Shown here piece after piece: positions 44,284-53,276 of a stretch of DNA of 64,000 nucleotides. Numbering within the stretch: the stretch's first letter is position 1; every line of letters begins with the position of its first letter. The DNA is from Moryella indoligenes. Its GTDB lineage: Bacteria > Bacillota > Clostridia > Lachnospirales > Lachnospiraceae. The position numbers were made by a program, and so were the translations under genes. The notes beneath the pieces were generated by a model. The model searched no databases and was not told the origin of the DNA. It saw only the letters and a list, made by a program, of their open reading frames with translations. The stretch lies in the NCBI RefSeq assembly GCF_030812885.1, contig NZ_JAUSTO010000001.1:1-64000 (forward strand). Direction: 5' to 3'.

Positions 44284-45431
44284 GCCTTCGCCTCCATACC
44301 TTCCATTTTTTTCTTCTTGTACTCCGCAAACCGGCCCTGCTCGATCGACTCACGAATTTCGTACATCATTGTATTATAAAAATACAGATTGTGCAAGACA
44401 CAAAGCCGCATTCCGAGCATCTCCCCCGCCTTCAGAAGATGGCGGATATAGGCCCTCGAATAAGAGCGGCAGGCCGGACAGCCGCAGCCCTCCTCTATGG
44501 GGCGGGAATCCAGCTCGTACTTCCGGTTAAAGAGGTTCAGCTTGCCCTGATTTGTATACACGTGACCGTGACGGCCGTTCCTGCTGGGATAGACACAGTC
44601 AAAGAAATCCACGCCGCGCTCCACGCCCTCCAGTATATTGACCGGCGTTCCGACTCCCATCAGATAGGTCGGCTTCTCCTTCGGAAGGTGCGGCACGACG
44701 GCATCCAGTATGCGGTACATCTCCTCCGCGCTCTCTCCGACCGCAAGTCCGCCGACCGCATAGCCGTCGCAGTCCATCGCAGAGATCTCGTCCGCATGGG
44801 CGATGCGCACATCCTCCAGAATACCGCCCTGATTGATGCCAAAGAGCAGCTGCTCCCGGTTCACCGTGTCCTCCCGCCCATTGAGCTCCGCAATTTTTTC
44901 CTTGCAGCGCCTGAGCCAACGCGTGGTCCTCGCGACGCTCTTTTCAATATAGCTCCACTCCGCAAGGCTCGGCGGGCACTCGTCAAAAGCCATGGCGATC
45001 GTAGAGCCGAGATTTGACTGTATCGTGATGCTCTCCTCCGGCCCCATGAAGATCTTCCGCCCGTCAATATGAGAGTGAAAGGTCACTCCCTCCTCCCGTA
45101 TCTTTCTGAGTCCGGCGAGGGAAAAGACCTGAAAGCCGCCGGAATCTGTGAGTATGGGTCTGTCCCAGTGCATGAAGCGATGCAGTCCTCCAAAGGCGCG
45201 GATCAGCTCGTCGCCGGAGCGCTCCCTGTCACCGGGACGCACATGCAGATGATAGGTGTTGGAGAGCTCCACCTGCGTGCCGATTTCTTTTAGATCGTCC
45301 GTCGACACGGCACCCTTGATCGCCGCAACGGTTCCCACATTCATAAAGACCGGCGTCTCAATGCTGCCATGCACCGTCTCCATATGCGCGCGCTTTGCGC
45401 GCCCCTCTGTCGCAAGTATTTTATATTTCAT
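44280..45431 (-). CDS. tgt: tRNA-guanine transglycosylase
   Basis: A 383-residue enzyme that exchanges G34 for the queuosine precursor preQ1 in GUN-anticodon tRNAs. The catalytic aspartate region ILTDSGGFQVFSL (about 93-105) and the zinc site CGCPACRSYSRAYIRHL near the C-terminus are present. Association with yajC and secDF is common in bacteria. It starts 91 bases after secDF. Confidence 0.96.
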   Translation of the reverse strand: MKYKILATEGRAKRAHMETVHGSIETPVFMNVGTVAAIKGAVSTDDLKEIGTQVELSNTYHLHVRPGDRERSGDELIRAFGGLHRFMHWDRPILTDSGGFQVFSLAGLRKIREEGVTFHSHIDGRKIFMGPEESITIQSNLGSTIAMAFDECPPSLAEWSYIEKSVARTTRWLRRCKEKIAELNGREDTVNREQLLFGINQGGILEDVRIAHADEISAMDCDGYAVGGLAVGESAEEMYRILDAVVPHLPKEKPTYLMGVGTPVNILEGVERGVDFFDCVYPSRNGRHGHVYTNQGKLNLFNRKYELDSRPIEEGCGCPACRSYSRAYIRHLLKAGEMLGMRLCVLHNLYFYNTMMYEIRESIEQGRFAEYKKKKMEGMEAKA

Positions 45432-45522
45432 CGCTGCTCCCCCTCGCAGAAAGAGGGCAGGAAGACCCCGCCCTCAGCCTGTCTTTGTACAAGATTCCCC
45501 CCTGAACTCCTGACCCGACAAC

Positions 45523-47736
45523 TTATTTTTCTTTTTTCTGACCGCCCTTGGCGCGCTTCTCTGCCTTTGCAGCCGCTGCTCTCTGACTCTCGGCGGCCTT
45601 TGCCTCCGCCTTTCTGCTCTCGCGGCGCTTCTCCATGAGATCCCAGAGCGGCGTCGCCACTGCAATGGAGGAGTAGGTTCCGCAGAGTGTTCCGATCATC
45701 AGCGGAAGCGTGAACTCGCGGATAGAGGACACACCCATGATATAGAGTATGAATATCGCCACAAAGGTCGTGATCGAGGTGAGCAGGGATCTGGAGAAGG
45801 TCTCCGTGATGCTCTTGTTTGCGATCTCCTGCCTGTCCGCTCCGTGCATGAGCCGCTGATTCTCACGGATGCGGTCGAAGATGACAATGGTATCGTTGAT
45901 GGAGTAGCCGACCAGCGTCAGCATGCAGGCGACAAAGGTAGAACCAACGCTCCAGCGGAACACGACGTAGGCCGCAAAGAGCACCAGCACATCGTGGCAG
46001 AGGCAGAGGATGGCCGCCGATGCAAAGCGGATATCCGCAAAGCGGAAGCGGATATAGATCAGCATGAGGAGCAGCGCCACAATCACTGCCATCACCGCAT
46101 CCCTCCGCATCTCTCCGCTGATGGTTCCGGAGATGCTCTCCGCGGTGATCTTCTCCTTCTCAATTCCAAACTGATCTGCCAGAGCCCGATCCAGTGCCTG
46201 ACGCTCATCGACGCTCAGGCTTCTGGTCTTGATGATGACCTCATTCGTTCCCTGCACCTTGGAGGCCTGAATATCGCTGTCTCCCGTCACAGAGGCCACC
46301 ACAGGCTTCACCTGCTCGTCAATCTGCTCCAAACTCAGATCCTCATTGAAGGAGACATTCGTGGAGGTTCCGCCCTTAAAATCAAGCCCCAGATTCAGCG
46401 GAGCTCCGCTCGTCGCGGTATGTACCGCCATGCCGATGAAGCCGGAGGCTATCAGAGCGATGGCTATGCCGAAGAAAACCTTGCTTCTTCCGACAAAATT
46501 AAATACCTTTCTCTCCTTCACCTCACCGAAGAGCTTCTTCTGATCCAGACCCAGATCGCAAAAGGCATAAAGCCAGGCTCTCGTGATGAGCAGCGCCGTG
46601 AACATGGAGACCACAACGCCCAGACCGAGGGTCGTGGCAAAGCCGCGTATGGTTCCGGTTCCCATGATAAAGAGCACCGCCGACGCAATGAGTGTCGTGA
46701 TATTTCCATCCACAATGGCAGAGAGCGCCTTGCGGAAGCCGGTCTTCACCGCGCTTCGCACCGTCTTTCCGAGGCCGATCTCCTCGCGGATTCGCGTAAA
46801 GATAATCACGTTTGCATCCACCGCCATACCGACAGAGAGGATGATACCTGCGATGCCCGGAAGGGTCATCGTGATATCGAAGGCAGAGAGCAGGCAGATC
46901 GTGAGGCAGATATAGAGAGCCAGCGCGAGTGCCGCCGCAATTCCCGGAAGCCAGAAGATAGCTGCCATAAACGCCGCGATCACCGCAAAGCTCACTGCAC
47001 CCGCTCTCAGAGAAGTGCTGATGGCCTTCTGACCGAGCTGCGCGCCGACGACATTGCTCCGCATCTCCTCGAGCTCCAGCTTCAGCGCACCGATGCGAAT
47101 TGTGGAGGCGAGACGCTCCGCCTCCTCATAGCTGCTCATGCCGTCGATGGTGCACTGCCCGCCTGTGATCGCCTCGCGCACCACCGGGTTCGAGTACATG
47201 ACGCCGTCGTAGATGATTGCAATCTGCTGTCCCACAAGACGCGTGGTCGCTTCTGCAAAGGCCTTTGTGCCCTCATCCGTGAAGCTGAGCTCTACCACGT
47301 ACTGTGCCGCGCCGGTCGTATTGTCCGTCCCCTGACCCGCCTGCGCGCTCTTCACCTGATTTCCGTTCAGGATCACCTTCCCGTCCGGATCCACAAAGGT
47401 GAGGGAGCCGGGCTGACCGAGCTCCTCCAGTATCGTATTGGCATCAGAGACGCCCGGAATATCAATGTTGATCCGGTTCTTTCCCTCCTGATAGACCTGC
47501 GCCTCATTGGAGTAGCCGCTGACACGCTGCTGAAGCTTGTAGATCGTGTCCCGCATATCCTGATCGCTCGGGTTTTCCTCCTTGGCCTGGTAGGTGATGC
47601 TGACGCCGCCGGCGAGATCCAGTCCGAGCTTTATCTTCCCCTGGCTCAGGCTGATGTAAGCCAGGTAGATGAAGCCTGCGAGAATCGCTAGCAGCACGAG
47701 CAGACTTAAAGCGCCCTTCTGTTTACTGTTCTTCAT
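45523..47736 (-). CDS. secDF: Fused protein-export membrane protein SecD-SecF
   Basis: A 737-residue fusion of SecD and SecF, as in many Firmicutes, using the proton gradient to help Sec export. An N-terminal helix (about 9-28) is followed by the SecD periplasmic P1 domain (LGLDLAGGVSITYQ) and five helices with AGIILSVGMAVDANVIIF. SecF follows from about 425 with GLDFKGGTSTNVSF and a second five-helix bundle (LTLVGYSINDTIVIFDRIRE). The highly charged C-terminus (RRESRKAEAKAAE...) is cytoplasmic. It lies 58 bases after scfB. Confidence 0.96.
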   Translation of the reverse strand: MKNSKQKGALSLLVLLAILAGFIYLAYISLSQGKIKLGLDLAGGVSITYQAKEENPSDQDMRDTIYKLQQRVSGYSNEAQVYQEGKNRINIDIPGVSDANTILEELGQPGSLTFVDPDGKVILNGNQVKSAQAGQGTDNTTGAAQYVVELSFTDEGTKAFAEATTRLVGQQIAIIYDGVMYSNPVVREAITGGQCTIDGMSSYEEAERLASTIRIGALKLELEEMRSNVVGAQLGQKAISTSLRAGAVSFAVIAAFMAAIFWLPGIAAALALALYICLTICLLSAFDITMTLPGIAGIILSVGMAVDANVIIFTRIREEIGLGKTVRSAVKTGFRKALSAIVDGNITTLIASAVLFIMGTGTIRGFATTLGLGVVVSMFTALLITRAWLYAFCDLGLDQKKLFGEVKERKVFNFVGRSKVFFGIAIALIASGFIGMAVHTATSGAPLNLGLDFKGGTSTNVSFNEDLSLEQIDEQVKPVVASVTGDSDIQASKVQGTNEVIIKTRSLSVDERQALDRALADQFGIEKEKITAESISGTISGEMRRDAVMAVIVALLLMLIYIRFRFADIRFASAAILCLCHDVLVLFAAYVVFRWSVGSTFVACMLTLVGYSINDTIVIFDRIRENQRLMHGADRQEIANKSITETFSRSLLTSITTFVAIFILYIMGVSSIREFTLPLMIGTLCGTYSSIAVATPLWDLMEKRRESRKAEAKAAESQRAAAAKAEKRAKGGQKKEK

Positions 47737-47794
47737 GACACATCCTCCCCCTCTGGGTTCAAAATATTATATAAATCCCTTCCGGGATTCACTG

Positions 47795-49201
47795 TCATCT
47801 CTCTGCCGCGTCCATCATCTCCGCAGCCTTAATCATAATAGCACACTCGATGCGCTTTTTCTGCATCCTGCAGCCGATGTCATAGGCATCCGTGAGACTC
47901 TGATGAAACTTCCACGAATTGGCTGCGCAGCCGCCGCTGCAGTAGAAGCGCGCAAAGCAGTCCCTGCACTTTGGCTTCGCATAGACATTGCAGAGCTTGA
48001 ACTCATCGCAGATATCCGTGCGGACAATTCCCTGATCCACTGAGCCGAGCAGATAGCGCTCATCTCCGACAAACTGATGACATGGGTAGAAATCTCCCCA
48101 GGGTGTCACCGCGAGATACTCCGTCCCCGAGCCGCAGCCGGAGAGCCGCTTCGCGACGCAGGGGCCCTGCTTTAAATCAATCTGGAAGTGGAAGAAGATG
48201 AATCCGCGCCCCTCACGCCTCCGCTTCACGTACTCCTTCGCAAGGATATCGTACTGCTCCAGTATCTTCGGGAGATCCTCCTCCCGGATCGCATAGGGCT
48301 CCTCGGGAAGTCCCACCACCGGCTCCATGCTCATCTTCTCAAAGCCAAGATCTGCGAAATGCAGCACATCCTTTGAAAACTCCAGATTCTCCCGCGTAAA
48401 GGTTCCGCGGATATAGTAGTCCTTGTCCCCGCGGGACTTTGCAAACTTCTGGAACTTCGGAACTATGATATCGTAGCTTCCCTTTCCGTTCCTGGTGGGG
48501 CGCATGCGGTCATTGACCTCCCTGCGTCCGTCCAGACTCAAAACGACATTGGCCATCTCCCGGTTGCAGAAGTCCATGATCTCATCGTTCAGGAGCAGAC
48601 CATTGGTCGTGAGGGTAAAGCGGAAGCGCTTATTATGCGCCTCCTCCTCAGAGCGCCCGTAGGCTACCAGCTGCTTCACAACCTCCCAGTTCATGGTCGG
48701 CTCACCGCCGAAGAAATCCACCTCAAGATTCCGCCTTGAGCCCGAGTTCGCAATGAGAAAATCCAGCGCCTTCTTTCCTACCTCGTAGCTCATGAGCGCG
48801 CGTCTTCCGTGATACTCCCCCTCCTCGGCAAAGCAATAGCGGCAGGCAAGATTGCAGTCATGTGCAATATGAAGACAGAGCGCCTTGACGACGGTCTTCC
48901 GCGCCTTGAAATTCTCGATAAAGAGGCGGTAATTGTCCTTTGTAAAGAGCTCCTCCGCATCGATGAGCTCCTGCATGGTGACGATGATCTCCTCAATATC
49001 CTCCTGCGGATATTTCCCGGCGAGCCCCGTGCGGACCACGGCCTTTGCCGCCTCCGACAGCGGCTCCGGCTTCTCAAGCTCACCCACAATCGGCTCTGCC
49101 AGCTCCACCGCATCATAAAACAGCGGGTCCGCGACATGAACAGAGCCGGAATTTACGTCCATAACGATGGCAATGCCATTATTCACAAACTGATGAATCA
49201 A
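47795..49201 (-). CDS. scfB: Radical SAM maturase of the SCIFF peptide
   Basis: A 468-residue enzyme that installs thioether crosslinks in the neighbouring six-cysteine peptide. The radical-SAM cluster motif is CNLACRYC (about 104-111), and the SPASM/auxiliary-cluster cysteines are in the C-terminal part (CGSGTEYLAVTPWGDFYPC and CRDCFARFYCSGGC). The N-terminal ~90 residues form the RiPP-recognition-like part typical of this family. It starts with TTG (49201), which aligns with the MIHQ start of the family and has GAGGT six bases upstream. It lies 141 bases after scfA and before secDF, a neighbourhood often seen in clostridia. Confidence 0.93.
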   Translation of the reverse strand: MIHQFVNNGIAIVMDVNSGSVHVADPLFYDAVELAEPIVGELEKPEPLSEAAKAVVRTGLAGKYPQEDIEEIIVTMQELIDAEELFTKDNYRLFIENFKARKTVVKALCLHIAHDCNLACRYCFAEEGEYHGRRALMSYEVGKKALDFLIANSGSRRNLEVDFFGGEPTMNWEVVKQLVAYGRSEEEAHNKRFRFTLTTNGLLLNDEIMDFCNREMANVVLSLDGRREVNDRMRPTRNGKGSYDIIVPKFQKFAKSRGDKDYYIRGTFTRENLEFSKDVLHFADLGFEKMSMEPVVGLPEEPYAIREEDLPKILEQYDILAKEYVKRRREGRGFIFFHFQIDLKQGPCVAKRLSGCGSGTEYLAVTPWGDFYPCHQFVGDERYLLGSVDQGIVRTDICDEFKLCNVYAKPKCRDCFARFYCSGGCAANSWKFHQSLTDAYDIGCRMQKKRIECAIMIKAAEMMDAAER

Positions 49202-49259
49202 ATGCTTACCTCATTTCATTTTCGATTGCTGCGCCCCGAAATAGCAGGCAAAGCGAAGC

Positions 49260-49289
49260 ACCCCTACAATCTTTTCAGACCGTAGGGGT
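49260..49289 (-). other. Hairpin between scfA and scfB
   Basis: ACCCCTAC and GTAGGGGT form an eight-base perfect stem with a 14-base loop in the 141-base gap. Only a weak pyrimidine-rich tail follows on the minus strand. It may partly terminate or stabilise the scfA message, giving more precursor than enzyme. Confidence 0.4.
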
Positions 49290-49342
49290 ACCCCGATGCT
49301 CCCTCACTTTTGAACACAAAAGGACGGGCCTCATCGCGAACC

Positions 49343-49489
49343 TTATCTGTTCTCGTTCTCGCAGCTCTGGTTTCCGACGGTGCAGGAAGTCTTGCACGCG
49401 GACTGGCAGGAAGTCTGGCACTCGCCGCAGCCGCCCTTCTTCATGCTTTCCTTCAGGGGCTTTTCATTTAAGGTCATAACGTGCTTCAT
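49343..49489 (-). CDS. scfA: SCIFF (six-cysteines-in-forty-five) RiPP precursor peptide
   Basis: A 48-residue peptide with leader KHVMTLNEKPLKESM and a core holding six cysteines (GGCGEC, TSC, SAC, TSC, QSC). This near-invariant clostridial peptide is the substrate of ScfB, which forms Cys-Thr type thioether links; the biological role of the product is not established. The ATG at 49489 has GGAGG seven to eight bases upstream; a longer open frame exists but is not family-like. scfB follows downstream. Confidence 0.96.
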   Translation of the reverse strand: MKHVMTLNEKPLKESMKKGGCGECQTSCQSACKTSCTVGNQSCENENR

Positions 49490-49537
49490 ATCGTACTCCT
49501 CCTCTCGGTCAATGCTCTCGGAATTATAACACATCGC

Positions 49538-50809
49538 TTATAGGTTGACAACGGATTTCTCCGCGGGGCACCAGAGCCGGAGCTGCGCGACGCGGTTCTT
49601 CTCCATGCGCTCCACCCTGAGCCGCACGCCGGAGCTGCTCACGGACTCTCCCTTCTTCGGCAGATGGTCAAGCAGTCCCATCACCAGTCCGCCGACGGAC
49701 TCGAAGTCCTCTGAGGAGAGTGCAATGTGCAGCACGTCATTCAGCTCGCTGATTCTCAGATTCCCATCCACAAGATATTCGCCCGGCGCGACGCGGCGTA
49801 TGCTCTTCTCCTCGTCTGTGTCGTACTCATCCCGAATCTCTCCGACGATCTCCTCCAGTATGTCCTCCATGGTCACCATGCCTGCGGTGACGCCGTACTC
49901 ATCCAGGACAATCGCGATATTTGTGAAATTCTTCCGCATCTCCACCATGAGCTCCGCGGTCTTCTTATGCTCATAGGTAAAAAGCGGCGCCCGCATGAGC
50001 TCCGGGATGCTGAAGAGCTGCTCTGCGTCGCGAAACAGAAGATCCTTCACATTCAGTATTCCCACGATCACATCCGGGGAATCTCTGCACACAGGAATGC
50101 GCGTATATTTCTCACGCCGGACGAGCTCCATCAGAGTCTCATAATCATCATGCTCCTCGACACAGATCATATCAATTCGCGGAATCATGATGTCCCGCGC
50201 GAGGATCTCCCCGAAGTCAAAGACATTGTCCAGAAGCACCCTCTCATCCTGCTCGATCACGCCCTCCTCGTGCCCCACGCGGACAATGGTTCTGAGCTCC
50301 TCCGCTGTCACTGTCTCCCGCCGTCCGGAGGAATGGAAGCCGAGCACCCGCAGCACCGCTGCAGTCAGCACATCGACCACATAAACCACCGGAGTGAGAA
50401 GAAACATCAGAGCGCGGATCGTGCCGGCCACCCGCAGCGAGATGCGCTCTGCCTCCCGAGTCGCCATGGTCTTCGGCGCAAGCTCACCAAATACCAGCAC
50501 TGCAAGGGTCAGGAGCCCCGTCGCGGCGCCGACTGCCCGGTTCCCGAAGAGATGTATGGTGAGGGTCGTCGCGAGGGAGGAGGCGTAGAGATTCACCACA
50601 TTGTTGCCGACCAGAATGACGGAGAGCATCTTCTCCGGCTGCTCAAAGACACGGAGCAGCAGCAGGGCCTTCTTACTTCCCCGCTCCGCGAGCGTCCGGA
50701 TGCGGATACGGTTCACCGTCGTGAGCGCTGTCTCCGAGGAGGAAAAAAAGGCGGACAGCATCAGAAGTCCCGCCAGCACCAGTAAATTCAGTATATCAGT
50801 GCGTTCCAA
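49538..50809 (-). CDS. CNNM/CorC-family transporter-like protein (hemolysin C-type)
   Basis: A 423-residue membrane protein. An N-terminal DUF21/CNNM domain with about four helices (LLVLAGLLMLSAFFSSSETAL first) is followed by a pair of CBS domains (about 200-320, ILARDIMIPRIDMICVEEHDDYETL...) and a CorC/HlyC C-terminal domain (GEYLVDGNLRISELNDVL). The family is linked to Mg2+/Co2+ efflux or homeostasis. I choose the TTG at 50809: it gives the family start ERTDILNLL, has GGAGGG seven bases upstream, and overlaps the lspA end by 14 bases. The upstream frame is just the shadow of lspA. Confidence 0.87.
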   Translation of the reverse strand: MERTDILNLLVLAGLLMLSAFFSSSETALTTVNRIRIRTLAERGSKKALLLLRVFEQPEKMLSVILVGNNVVNLYASSLATTLTIHLFGNRAVGAATGLLTLAVLVFGELAPKTMATREAERISLRVAGTIRALMFLLTPVVYVVDVLTAAVLRVLGFHSSGRRETVTAEELRTIVRVGHEEGVIEQDERVLLDNVFDFGEILARDIMIPRIDMICVEEHDDYETLMELVRREKYTRIPVCRDSPDVIVGILNVKDLLFRDAEQLFSIPELMRAPLFTYEHKKTAELMVEMRKNFTNIAIVLDEYGVTAGMVTMEDILEEIVGEIRDEYDTDEEKSIRRVAPGEYLVDGNLRISELNDVLHIALSSEDFESVGGLVMGLLDHLPKKGESVSSSGVRLRVERMEKNRVAQLRLWCPAEKSVVNL

Positions 50810-51269
50810 GCCTTTTCCCTCCGCGTGCTCTGCCTGCGCCTGTGAGCAGTGCGCCAAGCGCGATAAAAACATCTCCCAGATTAAAAACGATCCTGTTGAC
50901 CAGCGGCAGCTCCACATAGAGATAGTCCACCACGTGACCGCGGAAGAAGCGGTCAAAGAGATTGCTCAGGGCTCCGCCGAGTGCCGCCGAGAGACCGAGC
51001 TTCTCCAGGCTGTGCCCCCGCCGCGGCAGCAATAGAGAGATGCGAAACAGCATGATACTTGAAACCGCGAGCGGCAGACAGCGTATGAGCTCCGGGAATT
51101 CTCTCAGAGCTCCCATGGGAAAACCGCTGTTGTGCAGCTTCCTGAACTGAACTCTGCCCTTCGTTCCTGCAATGTCACGCGGAAACTCTTCCGCCCCCAT
51201 GCGCTCTATCCCTGATTTGACAATGAGATCTGATCCCGCAATGAGCGGGATCAACCCAAGGTACAGCAT
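50796..51269 (-). CDS. lspA: Signal peptidase II-like lipoprotein peptidase
   Basis: A 157-residue aspartic peptidase that removes signal peptides of lipoproteins in the membrane. The two catalytic aspartates are expected in GGALSNLFDRFFRGHVVDYL (about 100-119) and FNLGDVFI (about 128-135). The second motif has glycine where FNxAD usually has alanine, a mild change. Four hydrophobic segments are visible. It is more divergent than usual in the N-terminal half (a long loop at 25-50). The ribosome site is poor. It is coupled to the CNNM gene. Confidence 0.8.
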   Translation of the reverse strand: MLYLGLIPLIAGSDLIVKSGIERMGAEEFPRDIAGTKGRVQFRKLHNSGFPMGALREFPELIRCLPLAVSSIMLFRISLLLPRRGHSLEKLGLSAALGGALSNLFDRFFRGHVVDYLYVELPLVNRIVFNLGDVFIALGALLTGAGRARGGKRLGTH

Positions 51270-51437
51270 ATGCCACTCTCTTTCCCGCGCCGTTCTGTCC
51301 CTCTGCCGGCGCGCTGTTTTTCCTGATCAAAAGCTGCATTTTCAGCACTCTCCTCAAGAGGAATCCTTTCCCTTGCATGCTTTTTTTCATCATAGCACAT
51401 CCCGCTTTCTTTTCATATGCGCTTTGAGACGCAGAAT

Positions 51438-51471
51438 CCCCCGCCGCGGCCTCGGAAGGCCACAGCGGGGG
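51438..51471 (-). terminator. Strong GC-rich hairpin after htrA
   Basis: CCCCCGC...GGCCT (51438-51452) pairs with AGGCC...GCGGGGG (51457-51471) around a four-base loop, 60 bases after the htrA stop. No T-run follows on the minus strand, so it may only stabilise mRNA ends. The remaining gap to lspA (51270-51437) shows nothing recognisable. Confidence 0.5.
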
Positions 51472-51533
51472 AACATTCACTCAGCTGTCAGAATATTTTT
51501 GAATGCAGCTGCACTTTATACAGCGGAAGCCGC

Positions 51534-53051
51534 TTACCACTGGAACTGGAATCCGCCGTTCCGGAAGAAATCGTCGATGCTTCCCCAAGGTATGCGCCCG
51601 GAGCCTCTGTCGGAGGAACCCTCCTCCTCACTGCTGTCCGGCTGCTCAGCTGCACCGGAGGACCTTCCCTCGACACTTCCCTGCGCCGCCAGCGTGATCT
51701 GAATCTCCTTTTCCTCGTAGCTCTTGCCGCTCGGACGCTGCACCGTCAGCGTGACGGTCTCTCCCTTGCTGTAGCGGGTCAGCCGTTCCTTCAGCTCCTC
51801 AATGGTCGTGACGGTCTGCCCCTCAAATTTTGTGATGATATCGCTCTCCTGCAGGTCAGAATGCGCCGCTGCGCCGCCGTCCAGCAGCTTGTAGACAAAG
51901 ATACCGACCGGCATATTGAATTTCCGGGCGGCCTCCTCATCCACATTCTGACCCTGAAAGCCGATGTAGCCTCTGTCCGCCTCTGCAACCTGCGCCCTCG
52001 TCTTCTGCGTTGACAGCGTCTCAATGAGCTGTGTCACACTGGAGATCGGGATTGCGTAGCCCATACCCTCGACTGTCGTATCGACGCTCTTTGACTCATT
52101 GATGCCGATGACCTGTCCCTGCATATTCAGCAGCGCTCCACCGGAGTTGCCCGGATTGATCGCCGCATCCGTCTGAAGAAGATTCTGAACCTTTGCCTTC
52201 TCACCCGTGGCGGCATCCTGTGCTGTGATGGTTCTGTTCGTCGCACTCACATAGCCGACCGTGACGGACTGTCCATAGCCGAGCGCATTCCCGATCGCGA
52301 TAACCCCCTGCCCGACCTTCAGCTTCTCAGAATCGCCGACCTCTGCGACCTTGATCTCCGCCCTGGTCTCATCGGAGACATCAGACTTCTTCACCGCTAT
52401 GACGGCAACATCCGCCGCGGAATCCGTGCCCTTCAGCTCTGCGTCCACGCTCTGACCGTCGATGAACTGTACCGACATGCTGGTCGTATTCGCGACAACG
52501 TGATTGTTTGTGACGATGAGATACTCCTCATCATTTTCGCCGATCAGAATACCCGAGCCGGCGCCGGAGGTCTCGTAGGTCTGTGCGCGCCCGAACCAGT
52601 CACTGACCTGCTGCTCCCCCTTCACATTGATGGCGACAACAGAAGGCATGGCCTTCTCGACTATCGCCGAGACATCCAGATTGGAGCTCCCGGCAAGCGT
52701 CTCGGAGGCTGCGTCCCTCTGGCTCTCCGCACTCTCCCGAGCCGGAGCCTGCGTCTGCTTCTCCTCTGCGCTTTCACTCCTCCCCGCCACGGCACTGCTC
52801 TCCGCCGCAGCGCTGCCCGCCGCGCTTCTGCCCGCCACATGGCCCACGCCTGACATGGTCACACCCGCGACGCAGCCGAAGACCAGCGCGCAGGCCGCGG
52901 AGGTTCCGAGCTTCCGCAGCAGGCTGCCGCTCTTTTTTGCTTCCTTCGGCCCCTCGTCCGGCGCCCCATAGCTGCCCCCGGAGCTTCCCGCCGCCGTGTT
53001 ATCATAGGGCATATTGCTGTAATTCTGATACTGATTGTTCTCACCGTACAT
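51534..53051 (-). CDS. htrA: HtrA/DegP-family trypsin-like serine protease
   Basis: A 505-residue membrane-anchored protease for misfolded exported proteins. A ~42-residue Tyr/Asn/Gly-rich cytoplasmic tail and one helix (about 48-68) are followed by a Ser/Ala-rich linker. The catalytic triad is His184 (VTNNHVV), Asp214 (AADVAVI) and Ser303 (GNSGG). One PDZ domain (about 375-470) follows, with a Ser/Glu-rich end. GGAGG precedes the ATG. I found no CIRCE-like repeat upstream. Its position beside the LCP/polysaccharide genes fits an envelope quality-control role. Confidence 0.94.
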   Translation of the reverse strand: MYGENNQYQNYSNMPYDNTAAGSSGGSYGAPDEGPKEAKKSGSLLRKLGTSAACALVFGCVAGVTMSGVGHVAGRSAAGSAAAESSAVAGRSESAEEKQTQAPARESAESQRDAASETLAGSSNLDVSAIVEKAMPSVVAINVKGEQQVSDWFGRAQTYETSGAGSGILIGENDEEYLIVTNNHVVANTTSMSVQFIDGQSVDAELKGTDSAADVAVIAVKKSDVSDETRAEIKVAEVGDSEKLKVGQGVIAIGNALGYGQSVTVGYVSATNRTITAQDAATGEKAKVQNLLQTDAAINPGNSGGALLNMQGQVIGINESKSVDTTVEGMGYAIPISSVTQLIETLSTQKTRAQVAEADRGYIGFQGQNVDEEAARKFNMPVGIFVYKLLDGGAAAHSDLQESDIITKFEGQTVTTIEELKERLTRYSKGETVTLTVQRPSGKSYEEKEIQITLAAQGSVEGRSSGAAEQPDSSEEEGSSDRGSGRIPWGSIDDFFRNGGFQFQW

Positions 53052-53199
53052 CGCAGATTCCTCCGTTTCTCTCTATCGGATTTTTGGAGCCTCCCGCGCC
53101 TGTCTCCTGACAGTACCGCTGCCCGGCTCCGAAGCTTCTTCCCGCTTACAGAAGATAGTATAAAGAAGCTTTGTGAAGGAACTGTGTTCGAAATCAGGA

Positions 53200-53238
53200 A
53201 GAACTGTGAAATCACAGCGCCCCGTGATTCACAGTTCT
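53200..53238 (-). terminator. Terminator after the LCP-family gene
   Basis: AGAACTGTGA(A)ATCAC (53200-53215) and GTGATTCACAGTTCT (53224-53238) form a ~15-base stem with one bulged base. It lies 39 bases after the LCP stop, and TTCCTGATTT follows on the minus strand. Confidence 0.7.
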
Positions 53239-53276
53239 CCGCTTGATCCTGTTCTGTTTTGCCCCGCACAGTCCGC

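Noticed and set aside
45844..47691. Plus-strand open frame of 615 codons opposite secDF
   Set aside because: Low-complexity His/Arg/Asp-rich translation typical of an antisense shadow; secDF is certain.
53052..53199. CIRCE or other heat-shock operator before htrA
   Set aside because: No TTAGCACTC/GAGTGCTAA repeat is present; the nearby inverted repeat belongs to the end of the LCP gene.
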